NCBI RefSeq assembly: GCF_027497355.1
Contig: NZ_CP114909.1
Coordinates: 5,843,501 to 5,907,500, forward strand
DNA from: Micromonospora sp. WMMA1947
GTDB lineage: Bacteria > Actinomycetota > Actinomycetes > Mycobacteriales > Micromonosporaceae
DNA: 64,000 nt
Reading direction: 5' to 3'
Positions 8,356 to 17,544 of this stretch are shown piece after piece. A program made the position numbers and the translations under genes. The notes beneath the pieces were generated by a model. That model did not search any database, had not been told where the DNA came from, and saw nothing but the letters and a program-made list of their open reading frames with translations. Every line of letters begins with the position of its first letter. Position 1 is the stretch's first letter.

Positions 8356-10187
8356 GCACCCGACCGGTCGAGCCGCGCGGCACCACTGGCGGGCCCCTCA
8401 CCCCATTCCTGCTGCTCGGGCTGGTGTGGGCGATCATCGCCCTGATGTGGCTGTCCTGGCTCGCCGGACAAGTCGCCGCTGCCGTGACCGGGCGTCCCGC
8501 CACTGGTCCCGGTTTCGGGTCCGCGTACCTCGAACACCTGCTGCATACCGACTGGGCCGCGCTGTGGCCCGGGGTCTCCCCCACCGCCGTGGGGCTCGTC
8601 TACGCGGTGCTACTGCTGGTGCTGGTCGGCCTGGTCACTCTCGCGGCGGTGTGGTGGCAGGAGCGCAAACCCGACGCCGATGATCCACTGCCGTCGCTGG
8701 CCGGACCGACCCAGGTACGGGAGATGACGTTGCCGGCGGTTGCCGCCAAGGCCCGCCGCCTTCGGCCCGGCCTGGCCGACGTGTCGGTGAAGGAGATCGC
8801 GGCCGAAGCGGCCGGGGTCGTGCTCGGCGCGCACCGGCGGCGGCGCGGCTCGGGCCCACGCCTCTACTCCTCGTGGGAGGACGTCATCCTGGCGGTGATG
8901 GCACCCCGCGCCGGGAAGACGACCGCGCTGGCCGTACGGTCAATCCTCAATGCGCCGGGGGCGGCGCTCGCCACTAGCAACAAGCCCGACCTGTGGGCCA
9001 CTACGGCGGCTGCCCGGGCTGAGCATGGCACCGTGTGGGTGTTCGACCCGCAGTCCATCGCCCACGTCCCGCAGGGCTGGTGGTGGAACCCCCTCGCAGC
9101 CGTCGAGGATGTCGAGGACGCCCACCGGCTGGCCAACCACTTCGTCCAGCAGGTCCGCAACTCCCACAGCAGCGACGACTTCTGGATCCAAGGCGCGCTG
9201 GACCTCCTCACCTCGCTGATCCTCGCCGCCGCGATCGAGGGCCGCACGCTGACCTCGGTCCAGGCGTGGCTGTCGAACTCCGCATCCCGCGAGCCGGCCA
9301 CAATCCTCAAGAGCCACGGCTTCAGGGCCTCCGCCCGTGCCATGTCCGGCCGCCAGGCCGGCGCCCCGGAAACCCGCGAAGGGCTCTACGAGACCGCCCG
9401 CACCGCCGCAGCTTGCCTGGCCAACCCGACCATCATGGCCTGGGTCACCCCACCCGACCGGCCGCTGCCCGCATTGGACGTCGAGGCGTTTGTTGAAACC
9501 GCCGATACGCTTTACCTGCTGTCCAAGGACGGTGCGGGTGCGGCTGCACCGCTCGTCGCCGGCCTGACCGACCAAGTGCTGCGCGCTGCGGTCACCGTCG
9601 CCGAAGCGCACGGCGGCCGGCTCGACCCGCCGCTGGTCGCCTGCCTCGACGAAGCCGCGAACATCTGCAAAATCAGGGACCTACCGGAGCTGTACAGCCA
9701 CTTCGGCAGCCGCGGCATCATCCCGCTGACCATCCTCCAGTCCTACCGCCAGGGCACCAGAGTCTGGGGCGAGCAGGGCATGGACGCGCTGTGGTCGGCA
9801 GCCACGGTCAAGCTGGTCGGCGCGGGCATCGACGACGCGCGGTTCGCCGAAGACCTGTCCCGGCTCGTCGGCGAGCACGACGTCACCGTCGCCTCCCGTA
9901 CGCGCGACGGACAAGGGCACACGTCGTACCAAACTTCTGTGCGCCGCCAGCGGATCCTCGACCCGGCGCAGATCCGGGCACTGCCGAAAGGCTCGGCGCT
10001 GCTGTTCGCCACCGGCGTCAAGGTGGCCATGCTCAACCTGCTGCCCTGGTACGACGAGCCGAGCGCCGAGCGGCTGACAGTTGCCGCCGCCGCCTCCACC
10101 ACTGAGATGACCCGCCAGGCGCAGCGCACCCGCGCCGCACGTCGCGTTCGCATGGTGCAACGCTCCTGGCGAGGTCCGGCCGCCTAA
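8352..10187 (+). CDS. VirD4/TraG-like type IV coupling protein
   Basis: The start is the ATG at 8352, which overlaps the previous stop. The 611-residue product has two N-terminal membrane helices (about 17-45 and 75-100), a P-loop APRAGKTTA (from residue 184) and Walker B acidic residues D433-E434 in VACLDEAANI. A TraM-recognition-like C-terminal ATPase region follows. This is the standard layout of coupling proteins that bring the relaxase-DNA complex to the type IV channel. The P-loop is preceded by Met-Ala-Pro-Arg rather than the more common Gly, as in other actinobacterial members. The primase gene follows after 27 bases. Confidence 0.9.
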   Translation: MSTRPVEPRGTTGGPLTPFLLLGLVWAIIALMWLSWLAGQVAAAVTGRPATGPGFGSAYLEHLLHTDWAALWPGVSPTAVGLVYAVLLLVLVGLVTLAAVWWQERKPDADDPLPSLAGPTQVREMTLPAVAAKARRLRPGLADVSVKEIAAEAAGVVLGAHRRRRGSGPRLYSSWEDVILAVMAPRAGKTTALAVRSILNAPGAALATSNKPDLWATTAAARAEHGTVWVFDPQSIAHVPQGWWWNPLAAVEDVEDAHRLANHFVQQVRNSHSSDDFWIQGALDLLTSLILAAAIEGRTLTSVQAWLSNSASREPATILKSHGFRASARAMSGRQAGAPETREGLYETARTAAACLANPTIMAWVTPPDRPLPALDVEAFVETADTLYLLSKDGAGAAAPLVAGLTDQVLRAAVTVAEAHGGRLDPPLVACLDEAANICKIRDLPELYSHFGSRGIIPLTILQSYRQGTRVWGEQGMDALWSAATVKLVGAGIDDARFAEDLSRLVGEHDVTVASRTRDGQGHTSYQTSVRRQRILDPAQIRALPKGSALLFATGVKVAMLNLLPWYDEPSAERLTVAAAASTTEMTRQAQRTRAARRVRMVQRSWRGPAA

Positions 10188-10214
10188 AGCTAGCGTGGAT
10201 ATCGGAGGTAGCCC

Positions 10215-11363
10215 ATGGGTGCACCTCGACTCACTCCCCCGACACCCTCGATACGCAGCATCGGGCTCCACCCTCGGCGGCTGATCGCGGCCGTCGAGGC
10301 CGCGGGGACGTACTACCGTGCCCGGCTCGAACACGCCGACGGCCCACGCGCCTATCTCGCCGAACGCGGCCTCGGTGTTCTCGTGCAACGGGAGTGGCCG
10401 TGGCGGGTCGGGTATGCCCCACCGGGTTGGAGTTCGCTGTCGCGCCATCTGCGCGATACCGGCTTCACTGCGGAGGAGTTGGTCGGCGCAGGCTTGTCGA
10501 CCCGCACTCGAAGTGACCCAGACCGACTCATCGACGTGTTCCGGGACCGGGTCATGTTCCCGGTGCGTGCCCCGGCCGGGCACGCCGTGGCGTTCCTCGG
10601 CCGCTCCGGCCCCGGCGCCAGCGAGGCCGTGCCGAAGTACATCAACAGCCCTGAGACGGCGCTCTATTACAAGGGACAGCTGCTGTTCGGTGTTGCGGAG
10701 CAGCAGGAGCGCATCGCCGGCCGATGGACCCCGGTCCTGGTCGAGGGGCCTGCCGATGTCCTCGCGGTGTGGCTGTCCTACTCCCGATCGAGCCGGACCG
10801 GAGCGGTCGCTCTCGCGCCGTGTGGCACCGCGCTCACTGACACCCAGGCCGCGATCCTCCGGCAGCTTCCGGGCGCGGCCCAAGGCTTGGTTGGGGCCTT
10901 CGATGCGGACCCTGCGGGCCGCGCAGCGGTTGCTCGGGCGTTTCAGTTGCTCCGGTATCCGCGCTTTCCCGGCCCGCTGCTGGCAGCGGAGTTCAGCGCC
11001 GGAGCCGACCCGGCAGACCTGGTGCGACAACCCAACGGCATGGCTCAGCTGCGGGCGACCCTGCAGCGACAGACGCGGCCCATGCTCGACGCGGTGGTCG
11101 ACCCCCGCCTTGCCCGGCTCGTCGAACGGCATCCCCGCCTGCTGGAGGACATCGACGGCAGGTGCACAGCGGTGCGCCTTCTGACGCCGCTCTTGTATGA
11201 GGCGACAGATCCGGACGAGGCGATCCGAGTGGCCCGGCACATCGTCGCGCACGCCAGCGTAGGCGTCGACACTGTCGCGATTGCTGCGCTCGCGCACCTC
11301 GAAGCCGTAGTACACAGCCTCGATCCGCCTATCAACGCCGGTCCCGAGCTGGGTAGGCCCTAA
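10215..11363 (+). CDS. DnaG-like toprim primase of the element
   Basis: The 382-residue protein resembles the catalytic core of DnaG: KYINSPET (141-148) precedes a toprim domain with E177 in LVEGPADVL and the metal-binding D230 and D232 in GAFDADPAG. There is no CHC2 zinc finger at the N-terminus, so template recognition must be by another domain or partner. In a conjugative element it could prime the complementary strand after transfer or support replication of the excised circle. The ATG at 10215 follows a GGAGG motif about 8 bases upstream. It closes the plus-strand secretion block; the next operon starts 125 bases on. Confidence 0.82.
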   Translation: MGAPRLTPPTPSIRSIGLHPRRLIAAVEAAGTYYRARLEHADGPRAYLAERGLGVLVQREWPWRVGYAPPGWSSLSRHLRDTGFTAEELVGAGLSTRTRSDPDRLIDVFRDRVMFPVRAPAGHAVAFLGRSGPGASEAVPKYINSPETALYYKGQLLFGVAEQQERIAGRWTPVLVEGPADVLAVWLSYSRSSRTGAVALAPCGTALTDTQAAILRQLPGAAQGLVGAFDADPAGRAAVARAFQLLRYPRFPGPLLAAEFSAGADPADLVRQPNGMAQLRATLQRQTRPMLDAVVDPRLARLVERHPRLLEDIDGRCTAVRLLTPLLYEATDPDEAIRVARHIVAHASVGVDTVAIAALAHLEAVVHSLDPPINAGPELGRP

Positions 11364-11488
11364 CGCAGGCACCCAACGACGGACGGCCAACGCATCGACC
11401 CGTCCTATCCCGACGGTCGAGTGATAGGCTTCGTCCCCGGCATAGGAGCAGGACCGCAGATGCAACGGTGCAGGTCGGGCGGTGATTG

Positions 11489-11983
11489 GTGGCGAAAGTG
11501 CGCCAAGAGTCGGGAGATGACGGGGCCGGGATACCGTACGGGCGACTAGCCGCGATTCGGACCGTCCGGAATGTTGCAGTCGAGCGAGTTGGTGGCCGCC
11601 CGGGATTCGATTGCCTGTTGGGCTACCTGGCGTGGGAGCAAGTCGGGCTGGCTGACCCCGGATTCGTCTGGTCGTTGTTCTTAGAGCCGGCGGAATTGGC
11701 GCAGCAGTTTGCCGCTAGGTATGAGTTGGCGGCGAACAGGTTTCACCTGATCGAGATCCTCCTTGTGCGCGCCCAGCAAATGCGCGACCAGGAAGCTGTG
11801 GAACTCGCAGGTCGCATTATGCAACGCATGCAAAAGATCCGGGCTGACCGCGGGAACGCCAGGCCGCTGCTATACCTCGGCACCAACGACGAGGGTATCG
11901 CCGCCGCTATCGCCATATACGACGACTTCTGGACCGAGAGGTGGGGAGCATGGGTAGATCCTTCATTCTCGCAGTCGGGGTAA
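11489..11983 (+). CDS. Unknown protein, first gene of caspase operon
   Basis: The product (164 residues from the GTG at 11489; a TTG at 11486 is an alternative) has no motif I recognise. It reads as mostly helical, with regularly spaced Leu/Ala residues and no membrane segment or signal peptide. Its last 34 bases overlap the start of the caspase-like gene in another frame, so the two are almost certainly co-translated. It could be a sensor, an adaptor or a substrate of the protease. Its length and lack of cysteine pairs argue against a simple zinc-binding regulator. A weak promoter-like TGATAGGCT lies at about 11432-11440. Confidence 0.6.
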   Translation: MAKVRQESGDDGAGIPYGRLAAIRTVRNVAVERVGGRPGFDCLLGYLAWEQVGLADPGFVWSLFLEPAELAQQFAARYELAANRFHLIEILLVRAQQMRDQEAVELAGRIMQRMQKIRADRGNARPLLYLGTNDEGIAAAIAIYDDFWTERWGAWVDPSFSQSG

Positions 11984-12786
11984 ACGCCTACCGATCGGCC
12001 GACATCCCGAACCTTAACTGGGCGGTCGCCGACGCCACCGCGTTCCACGACGCCGCCATCCGGGGCCGAGAAGGCAGTTCAGTTCGGTCCCGCCTCCTGG
12101 TCGAGGACGACGCCACCACTGCGAACGTCCGGGAGTCGCTGGGCGGCTGGCTGGCCGAGGCAGGGCCCGACGATAACGTGATGGCGTTCTTCGCCGGTCA
12201 TGGCGCCCGCGAAATGAGGTTAGATGGCAACCCTATGGCCGCACCGGAGGCTTACCTGTTACCGTCCGACGCGGATATTGATCGTTTGTATTCGACCGGG
12301 ATTTCTCTGACCCATGAGCTGCCAATTGCACGGGCACGGATTGGTGCCGGCAATGTCACGCTAATCTTCGACTGCTGCCACGCTGGCGGCGGCATCGGGT
12401 TCGCCAACGGAGTCCGCTCGCGCGGCATCGACGGCCCGATCTTTCGCCGCAGGCAAGCCCTAACAAATGCTCAGCTCAACGTTGCAGTGTCACTGCCGGG
12501 CGGTGGTCGACAGGACATCGGCGACGGCGTCGCGATTCTCATGGCATGCGGCCAGCATCAGCAGGCTTTAGAGTCTGACAACCTGGGCCACGGAATCTTC
12601 ACGCACCATCTGCTCCGCGCGTTAGACCAAAGACCCAGCGGCGCACCGGACGCGGTACCGCTCGGCGTCGCCTATGCGCAGGTGGTGCAGGCCGTACTGT
12701 CAGACACGCAAGGTCGGCAACTGCCGGTGCTCGAAGGGCGCATGGCTGACCAACAGCTCTTCGTGGGCGGTTCCAAGCGGTCATGA
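11950..12786 (+). CDS. Caspase-like (C14) cysteine protease
   Basis: The 278-residue protein from the ATG at 11950 is essentially a bare caspase-type protease domain. It has a first strand SFILAVGVNAY, the catalytic His84 in FFAGHGA and the catalytic Cys143 in the strand ending FDCCHAGG. No fused sensor, NTPase or membrane domain is present, so recognition must come from the neighbouring genes. The gene overlaps the upstream unknown gene by 34 bases and the downstream HExxH gene by an ATGA, forming a tight three-gene operon. Prokaryotic caspase-like proteases act in regulated cell death and phage defence by cleaving a partner. That role here is inference from family and mobile context. Confidence 0.88.
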   Translation: MGRSFILAVGVNAYRSADIPNLNWAVADATAFHDAAIRGREGSSVRSRLLVEDDATTANVRESLGGWLAEAGPDDNVMAFFAGHGAREMRLDGNPMAAPEAYLLPSDADIDRLYSTGISLTHELPIARARIGAGNVTLIFDCCHAGGGIGFANGVRSRGIDGPIFRRRQALTNAQLNVAVSLPGGGRQDIGDGVAILMACGQHQQALESDNLGHGIFTHHLLRALDQRPSGAPDAVPLGVAYAQVVQAVLSDTQGRQLPVLEGRMADQQLFVGGSKRS

Positions 12787-14360
12787 TGCCGAACGCGTCG
12801 CTGTTCAAGGTGCTGGCCGATACTCGCAGCGCGGACCAGGTGATTCGGCTGACAGCAGAGGCGCTACCCGACGGCACCGGTGGCCCAGTCACTACAAATA
12901 ACATCTACCGGCATGAATGGGCTCACTACTTCCAGTACAGCGCCCTTCCGACCGGGTTCTTCTTGTCCCAGTACCGCCGCAACTGCTTTACCAGGCTCAA
13001 GGATTTGTTGCGCCAGCCCCGCAACGGCAAACACTTCGCGCTTGATCCGTTCTTCGAACAGCTCAGCAGCTTCAACGCGATCTGGGAAGCGTGGCCGCCG
13101 GACTGGTACTCAGCCTACACAAGGGCCGACACTCAAGTCGTGGAAGCGCATCTGACCCGTGCTGGAATCCTTGAGGTGCGGCTAGCCAAGCCTGACTACG
13201 TCATTTCATTACCACTCGGCCTACACGCCGTATACGAGGCAATGGCCTGGTGCGCCGCAGCGATAACGCACCAATTCCAGCAGGACATCCCACGCTCCGT
13301 TGACGCATTCGTCTACACGTGGCCGTTGTGGGTTCTCGCCGATGCCACCGGACGCGATCTAGACGACGTACGAAACGAGGAGCGCATAGCGCTGATGCCG
13401 TTTCTATTCCTCGCCTCGTGCTACGACGACCGAGTTATGCCCAACACAGCCCGGCTCCCCGAGTCGTTCGCGGCGATGAGCGCCGAGTTGAGCCGCCGCG
13501 ACGTTACTGTCGGCAGGCTCACGTGGCAGCTGTTTCGCGACTACGAACGCTTCTGGAGCCGGGCACTGAACCTCGCAAATTGTGATGCATATCTGCGCGG
13601 CATTGGACTGCCAGCGCTGACACGCCTATTTGAAGAGACTATGCATGTGGGCCGCCTCAGCCTCTCCGAGCACAAGCGGTTCCTCGACAATCTCTCCAGC
13701 ACCCTGCCACCGGACCATGCGCCGCTACTGCCAGACGTCCTCACAGAAGTGAACCTGATTGAGAACAGCCTGTATAATCTTGGCGTAGTTCTCGCGGATG
13801 CTGACCGCGCGCTGACCTGGCCGCTCCTTCTGGAACCGGAGCTCATTCCGCCAGTCTGCGCGCTGGAGACACCGAATGGCTATCAGTGGTTCTCCATTCG
13901 ACACGAGAATGATACGCCAACAGACGTTGAGCGCTTGGAAAGCAGGGTAGTACTCCGCCAGCTTGCCGCAATCATGGAACACGTACTGATGCAGCTGTCG
14001 TTCGACACCCATGTCGCCTGCTATGGGCCGCTGGACTGGCAACAGCCCATCAACGCCTGCCCCGCCGCTTCGCGATGCATGGCGCTGCGGCACAAGAGGG
14101 GCATCGAGTTCTGTGTCGACCAGGCGTGGCGGGAACGGATCGGCGAAGTTGTACCGGCCGTGTTTAACTATCACGGTGTAGAGCCGCCTGAGGAACTCAT
14201 TCCGGGAATCGGTTCAGCCATCCGTGATTACGAGGCCGCGTTGCGCGGCGAGTCGCCTCCAATGGACCGGGTCAACATCGATCTGAGGGCGCTCGGCCTG
14301 GGTCCCTACCTGACCCGCACAGACCAGCTCCGCGGTCACGATGGAGCTGACACTCCATAG
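12783..14360 (+). CDS. HExxH-motif protein paired with caspase, putative zinc metalloprotease
   Basis: The ATG at 12783 overlaps the caspase stop, so translation is coupled. The 525-residue product contains HEWAH at residues 44-48 (RHEWAHYFQ), a match to the zinc-protease HExxH signature. About 104 residues downstream, LGLHAVYEAMAW has Glu152 in a setting like the third ligand of gluzincins. The remainder is mostly helical with several Trp-rich patches and conserved-looking cysteines (CPAASRC near residue 430). No signal peptide or membrane span is seen, so it should act in the cytosol. It may be a latent toxin activated by caspase cleavage, or the second protease of a cascade. Metalloprotease activity is inferred from the motif alone. 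Confidence 0.62.
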   Translation: MMPNASLFKVLADTRSADQVIRLTAEALPDGTGGPVTTNNIYRHEWAHYFQYSALPTGFFLSQYRRNCFTRLKDLLRQPRNGKHFALDPFFEQLSSFNAIWEAWPPDWYSAYTRADTQVVEAHLTRAGILEVRLAKPDYVISLPLGLHAVYEAMAWCAAAITHQFQQDIPRSVDAFVYTWPLWVLADATGRDLDDVRNEERIALMPFLFLASCYDDRVMPNTARLPESFAAMSAELSRRDVTVGRLTWQLFRDYERFWSRALNLANCDAYLRGIGLPALTRLFEETMHVGRLSLSEHKRFLDNLSSTLPPDHAPLLPDVLTEVNLIENSLYNLGVVLADADRALTWPLLLEPELIPPVCALETPNGYQWFSIRHENDTPTDVERLESRVVLRQLAAIMEHVLMQLSFDTHVACYGPLDWQQPINACPAASRCMALRHKRGIEFCVDQAWRERIGEVVPAVFNYHGVEPPEELIPGIGSAIRDYEAALRGESPPMDRVNIDLRALGLGPYLTRTDQLRGHDGADTP

Positions 14361-14362
14361 CT

Positions 14363-14386
14363 GCCGCCGGTGGTTTGCTCGGCGGC
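14363..14386. terminator. Weak hairpin between convergent operons
   Basis: Arms GCCGCCG (14363-14369) and CGGCGGC (14380-14386) pair around a 10-base loop just after the caspase operon. The minus-strand mobilisation operon ends at 14437, so this 76-base gap should hold termination signals for both. There is no U tract. Confidence 0.3.
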
Positions 14387-14436
14387 GAGGTCAGGAGTCA
14401 CGCCTTGGACCTGCTTGGCTCCGCGCCCGAGCTGTG

Positions 14437-14946
14437 TCAATCCCACCACCTCCACCAATGCTCAGGCGCAGGCTGAGCCGGCATCTCCGGGGAGGAAGAG
14501 TGTCGGTGCACTCCGAGATCAGTGCCTGCGGAACAGTCACGGAACGGGCCGTCTTCGCCGTACAGGATGGGCAGCTGGTGGTCTAGTTCTCTCAGCCAGG
14601 GCAGCATGCCGGTGATCTGCAGGCGGGCCTGCTCCCAGCCGTACCACAGGGCTGTCAGCCGGGTGACCGCTTCGTCGTGGCGCCACCATTGCTCGCACCA
14701 GTGCCAGCGAGTCATGCCGATTTCACCGACCGGGCGTGGGAAGGTCGGCAGCAGATACGTGGTCACCCACTCCTCGACCGTCGAGTACAGCGGCGGCTGA
14801 TCACCCCCATCACCAGCGTGGCCGCGTTCGGCTTGGGCCTGCTGGAGGTCGACGACCTGCGCCGTTAGTCTCGCCACCTCTGCAGCGAGCTCATCGAGGT
14901 GGGTAGCCGCGTCGTTGCGGGCCTGCTGGGACGTGGTGGCGGTCAT
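14437..14946 (-). CDS. DUF4913 domain protein
   Basis: From the ATG at 14946 the product has 169 residues. A short coiled-coil-like helix (about 8-40, LDELAAEVARLTAQVVDL) precedes the DUF4913 domain, recognised by the run YSTVEEWVTTYLLPTF, then WCEQWWRHDEAVTRL and HQLPILYGEDGPFRDC. It ends in a Trp-rich tail. The ATG overlaps the stop of the upstream gene (ATGA). DUF4913 proteins are common in actinobacterial plasmids and conjugative elements beside relaxase genes. Their biochemical role is not known to me, but position suggests a helper in DNA processing or transfer control. Confidence 0.8.
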   Translation of the reverse strand: MTATTSQQARNDAATHLDELAAEVARLTAQVVDLQQAQAERGHAGDGGDQPPLYSTVEEWVTTYLLPTFPRPVGEIGMTRWHWCEQWWRHDEAVTRLTALWYGWEQARLQITGMLPWLRELDHQLPILYGEDGPFRDCSAGTDLGVHRHSSSPEMPAQPAPEHWWRWWD

Positions 14947-16082
14947 CGCGATCGTCCGCGCATCGGCACTGCGGTCGCTGTCACGGGTTGCTTGGCGGCG
15001 AGCGCCGCGTCGACCTGCGCTACGCGAAGCTTCGGGAAGGCCTGCACCCACGCGGGCGTCGCGAGCTTGTCAGCGTGGTGGATGGCGGCCGCGGTGGCGT
15101 CGGTGTAATCAGCACCGTCGTCGTGCACTACGCTCGCCGCCTGCCCGACTGCGTGCTCGTCGGCCACGGTACGAGGATCGTCCAACGCCCCGCCCTCCCG
15201 AACTCCCTCACCTCGCTCAGCAGCAGCTCTGCCTTGCAGATCACGGGCCAAGGCCACCTCCACGTGACTCTGCGCGAGTCGGATCCCTTCGACCGAGCGT
15301 CCGCCAGCGGTGCCGGCCAGGATCGCCTGGTTCATCTCTGCCGCGAGGTCACGAAGGAGCTGCACGGGTTCGCCCGCGGGGAGTTTGCCGCTGGCACGCC
15401 ACTGGCGCTGTAGCTCGTCGAGAGCTTCGGGCCGTACGTGCTCGGCCAGTTTCATAGCCTCTTGGCGGACAGCGGCGTCGAAGTCGTCGACCAGCGCACG
15501 GCCACCCGGTGGCAGCGCAGCTGGCCCGTCCTGGCTAATCCCCGCCCGGTCGGGTGTGCCGCCGTGAGCGCGAGCGCGGTGGTGGCGGTGGCCGGCCCGG
15601 GCATCGCGCTCCCACACCTCCCGGGCGGCGGCACGCATGGCCTCAGGAATCGGCGTGCCGACCTGTCGATGGCGTTCGTAGGCGGCCATCAGGTCCGGGC
15701 GAAACTGACGTAGTCGTTGCTCGGCGAAGTCTGCTGCCCGCCGGGCTAGTGGGTCGCTGCTGGCGTGGACCGTCGCGGTTCGCCAAGTGGCGGCGGCCTC
15801 GGCGAAGGTGGCCTTGTTGACGAGCCAGTCACCGTCCAGCGACGCCGCCATCCGGTCACGGTCCGCGCGTACCTTGGCTGCCAGCCGGTCGGCTTCCCGT
15901 CGAGCCGCCGCGGTCGCCTGGTCACCTTGGGCCTGGCGTTCCCGCTCGGCGGCCTTGTTCTGGATACCGACGGCGGCCCACCGGGCACCGGCCTCGCCGA
16001 TGGTCGCCATCGTCGCCAGCCCTTGCAGGAACTGCTGGCGGGTTTCGGTCATCGGGTCCTCGTGTTGCTGCGAATGCGACAC
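14943..16082 (-). CDS. Mobilisation operon protein, helical, unknown function
   Basis: I place the start at the GTG at 16082, because GGGAGG sits seven bases before it; an internal ATG at 16052 is possible. The roughly 379-residue product is rich in Ala, Arg, Glu and Gln, with long helices (about 20-110) that may form a coiled coil and no membrane segment. It lies between the relaxase and the DUF4913 gene, with an ATGA overlap to the latter, so it belongs to the mobilisation operon. It may be a relaxosome accessory factor that contacts DNA or the coupling protein. No catalytic motif is visible. Confidence 0.65.
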   Translation of the reverse strand: MSHSQQHEDPMTETRQQFLQGLATMATIGEAGARWAAVGIQNKAAERERQAQGDQATAAARREADRLAAKVRADRDRMAASLDGDWLVNKATFAEAAATWRTATVHASSDPLARRAADFAEQRLRQFRPDLMAAYERHRQVGTPIPEAMRAAAREVWERDARAGHRHHRARAHGGTPDRAGISQDGPAALPPGGRALVDDFDAAVRQEAMKLAEHVRPEALDELQRQWRASGKLPAGEPVQLLRDLAAEMNQAILAGTAGGRSVEGIRLAQSHVEVALARDLQGRAAAERGEGVREGGALDDPRTVADEHAVGQAASVVHDDGADYTDATAAAIHHADKLATPAWVQAFPKLRVAQVDAALAAKQPVTATAVPMRGRSR

Positions 16083-16101
16083 GTGCACCTCCCTTGCCTG
16101 C

Positions 16102-17544
16102 TCAGCGGCCGCGCCCAGCACGCCGGCCGCCTCCCACTGTCGGGTCGGGTATTGGTGTGGGAGTTAGCGGCAGCGTTACCGCCGGTTGTCGGCCACCCGC
16201 TACCACTCGCAGCGCGTCGGCTGCAGCACGAGCCGCCTCGGCTTGGTGCAGGCGCTGCTGGGCACGCCGCAGCTGCTCGAGGGTGTCGGCGAGCCGGGCC
16301 AGGTCCAGCACCAGCGCGAGCGCGGCGATCGCGTCGTCGTCGCCGGAGATGCGACCCATGAGCGCTACCAGTCGCGACATGGCGCGCATCTCCTGCGAGC
16401 GGTTGGTGGACCGACGGATCCGCCCGTAAAGATCGCGGGCTGCGCGGTCGAAAACCTCGACGGCCCGGTGCAATGGCCCGCGTCGGTGACCCTCCATCGC
16501 GTAGGCCAGGCTGGTGAGCAGGTCGGCTGCGGCGACCGCCGTGGCCTGCGCCCGCGCCGGTTCGGTACGGGCGGCACGGCGGATGTCGGCGGCGGCTGCG
16601 GCGGCAGCCTTGGCGGCCTGGCGCAGCGCCTCGACGCGCTCGCTCCGGCTCACCGTCGGCGCCGCCGCCGGCGGTAGTGTCGGAATGCCCCACCGCAGCC
16701 GCAACCTGGGCAGCGACATGTCGGGCGCCAACCGGCCCCCGCCGAAGTACACCGGCTGCCCACCGGCGGTGCGTGCGCCGGGAAGAGCCACCGCGTAGCC
16801 GGTGATCTGCCGGGCATCGGTGCTGCTACGCCGGAGCCGGACCAGCACTCCTGCCTCGCGTAGCCGGGCGAAGAACTCCTCCTCCGAGCCAGCCGCGGCC
16901 ACGGCCGTGCGTACGCGCCAGCGCAGCTCGTCGCGGGGCGTCTGGGCGCGGCCCACGCGACGGGCCTTGCTGACCTCGACCGGGTGGGGGCGGCGGTGAG
17001 CGGTGCGGTCAGCCGGCGGGACCCGGCGGCGCAGGTTGTAGCGGTGGGCGACGTTGTCGGTGGCCGTGACGCAGCGCGGGTAGTCGTTGCGCATCCAGTT
17101 GGTCCGCCCGTCCTCACGCACCAGCGTGGCGACGATGTGCACGTGGTCATCGGCGTGCCGCATGACAATCCACCGCAGGCCTGGATCGATGGCGCTGGTG
17201 GCGACGCCGACCTCAGTGAGCATTTGCTCCGCCATGCTCGCCCAGGTCGAGTCGCTGAAGGTGCGGCGCCGGTCCTCGGGCGCGAGCCGCATGCTGGCGT
17301 GCCAGACGAACTTGTTCGGCGGCCGGTCGCCCGCGCGGACTGGCTGCTCCAGCAACGCAGTCAGCGCACGGAAGTCCCGCTTACCGCTGGCGGTGACCTT
17401 CGGCTCCAGGTACGTCAGCGGACCCGCGCCGTCCCAGGCAGCCACCAAACGCGGGTTGACGTGTTCCTCCGCCTTGCCCGGGCCCCACAGGTAGCGCAGC
17501 AGCCCGCCGACCCGCGACCCCCGCCGGTGCACCCGCGTGATCAC
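16102..17544 (-). CDS. MOBP-type relaxase
   Basis: The GTG at 17544 overlaps the MobC stop and gives 480 residues. The N-terminal third is a relaxase domain. Tyr18 in GLLRYLWGPG is the likely nicking residue, and HADDHVHI (His130, His134, His136) is the metal-binding three-histidine motif of the MOBP/MOBQ group. The C-terminal half is Ala/Arg/Glu-rich and helical. It should cut oriT, stay bound to the 5' end of the transferred strand and lead it to the VirD4-like coupling protein encoded at 8352-10187. A structured candidate oriT lies upstream of this operon. Confidence 0.88.
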   Translation of the reverse strand: MITRVHRRGSRVGGLLRYLWGPGKAEEHVNPRLVAAWDGAGPLTYLEPKVTASGKRDFRALTALLEQPVRAGDRPPNKFVWHASMRLAPEDRRRTFSDSTWASMAEQMLTEVGVATSAIDPGLRWIVMRHADDHVHIVATLVREDGRTNWMRNDYPRCVTATDNVAHRYNLRRRVPPADRTAHRRPHPVEVSKARRVGRAQTPRDELRWRVRTAVAAAGSEEEFFARLREAGVLVRLRRSSTDARQITGYAVALPGARTAGGQPVYFGGGRLAPDMSLPRLRLRWGIPTLPPAAAPTVSRSERVEALRQAAKAAAAAAADIRRAARTEPARAQATAVAAADLLTSLAYAMEGHRRGPLHRAVEVFDRAARDLYGRIRRSTNRSQEMRAMSRLVALMGRISGDDDAIAALALVLDLARLADTLEQLRRAQQRLHQAEAARAAADALRVVAGGRQPAVTLPLTPTPIPDPTVGGGRRAGRGR

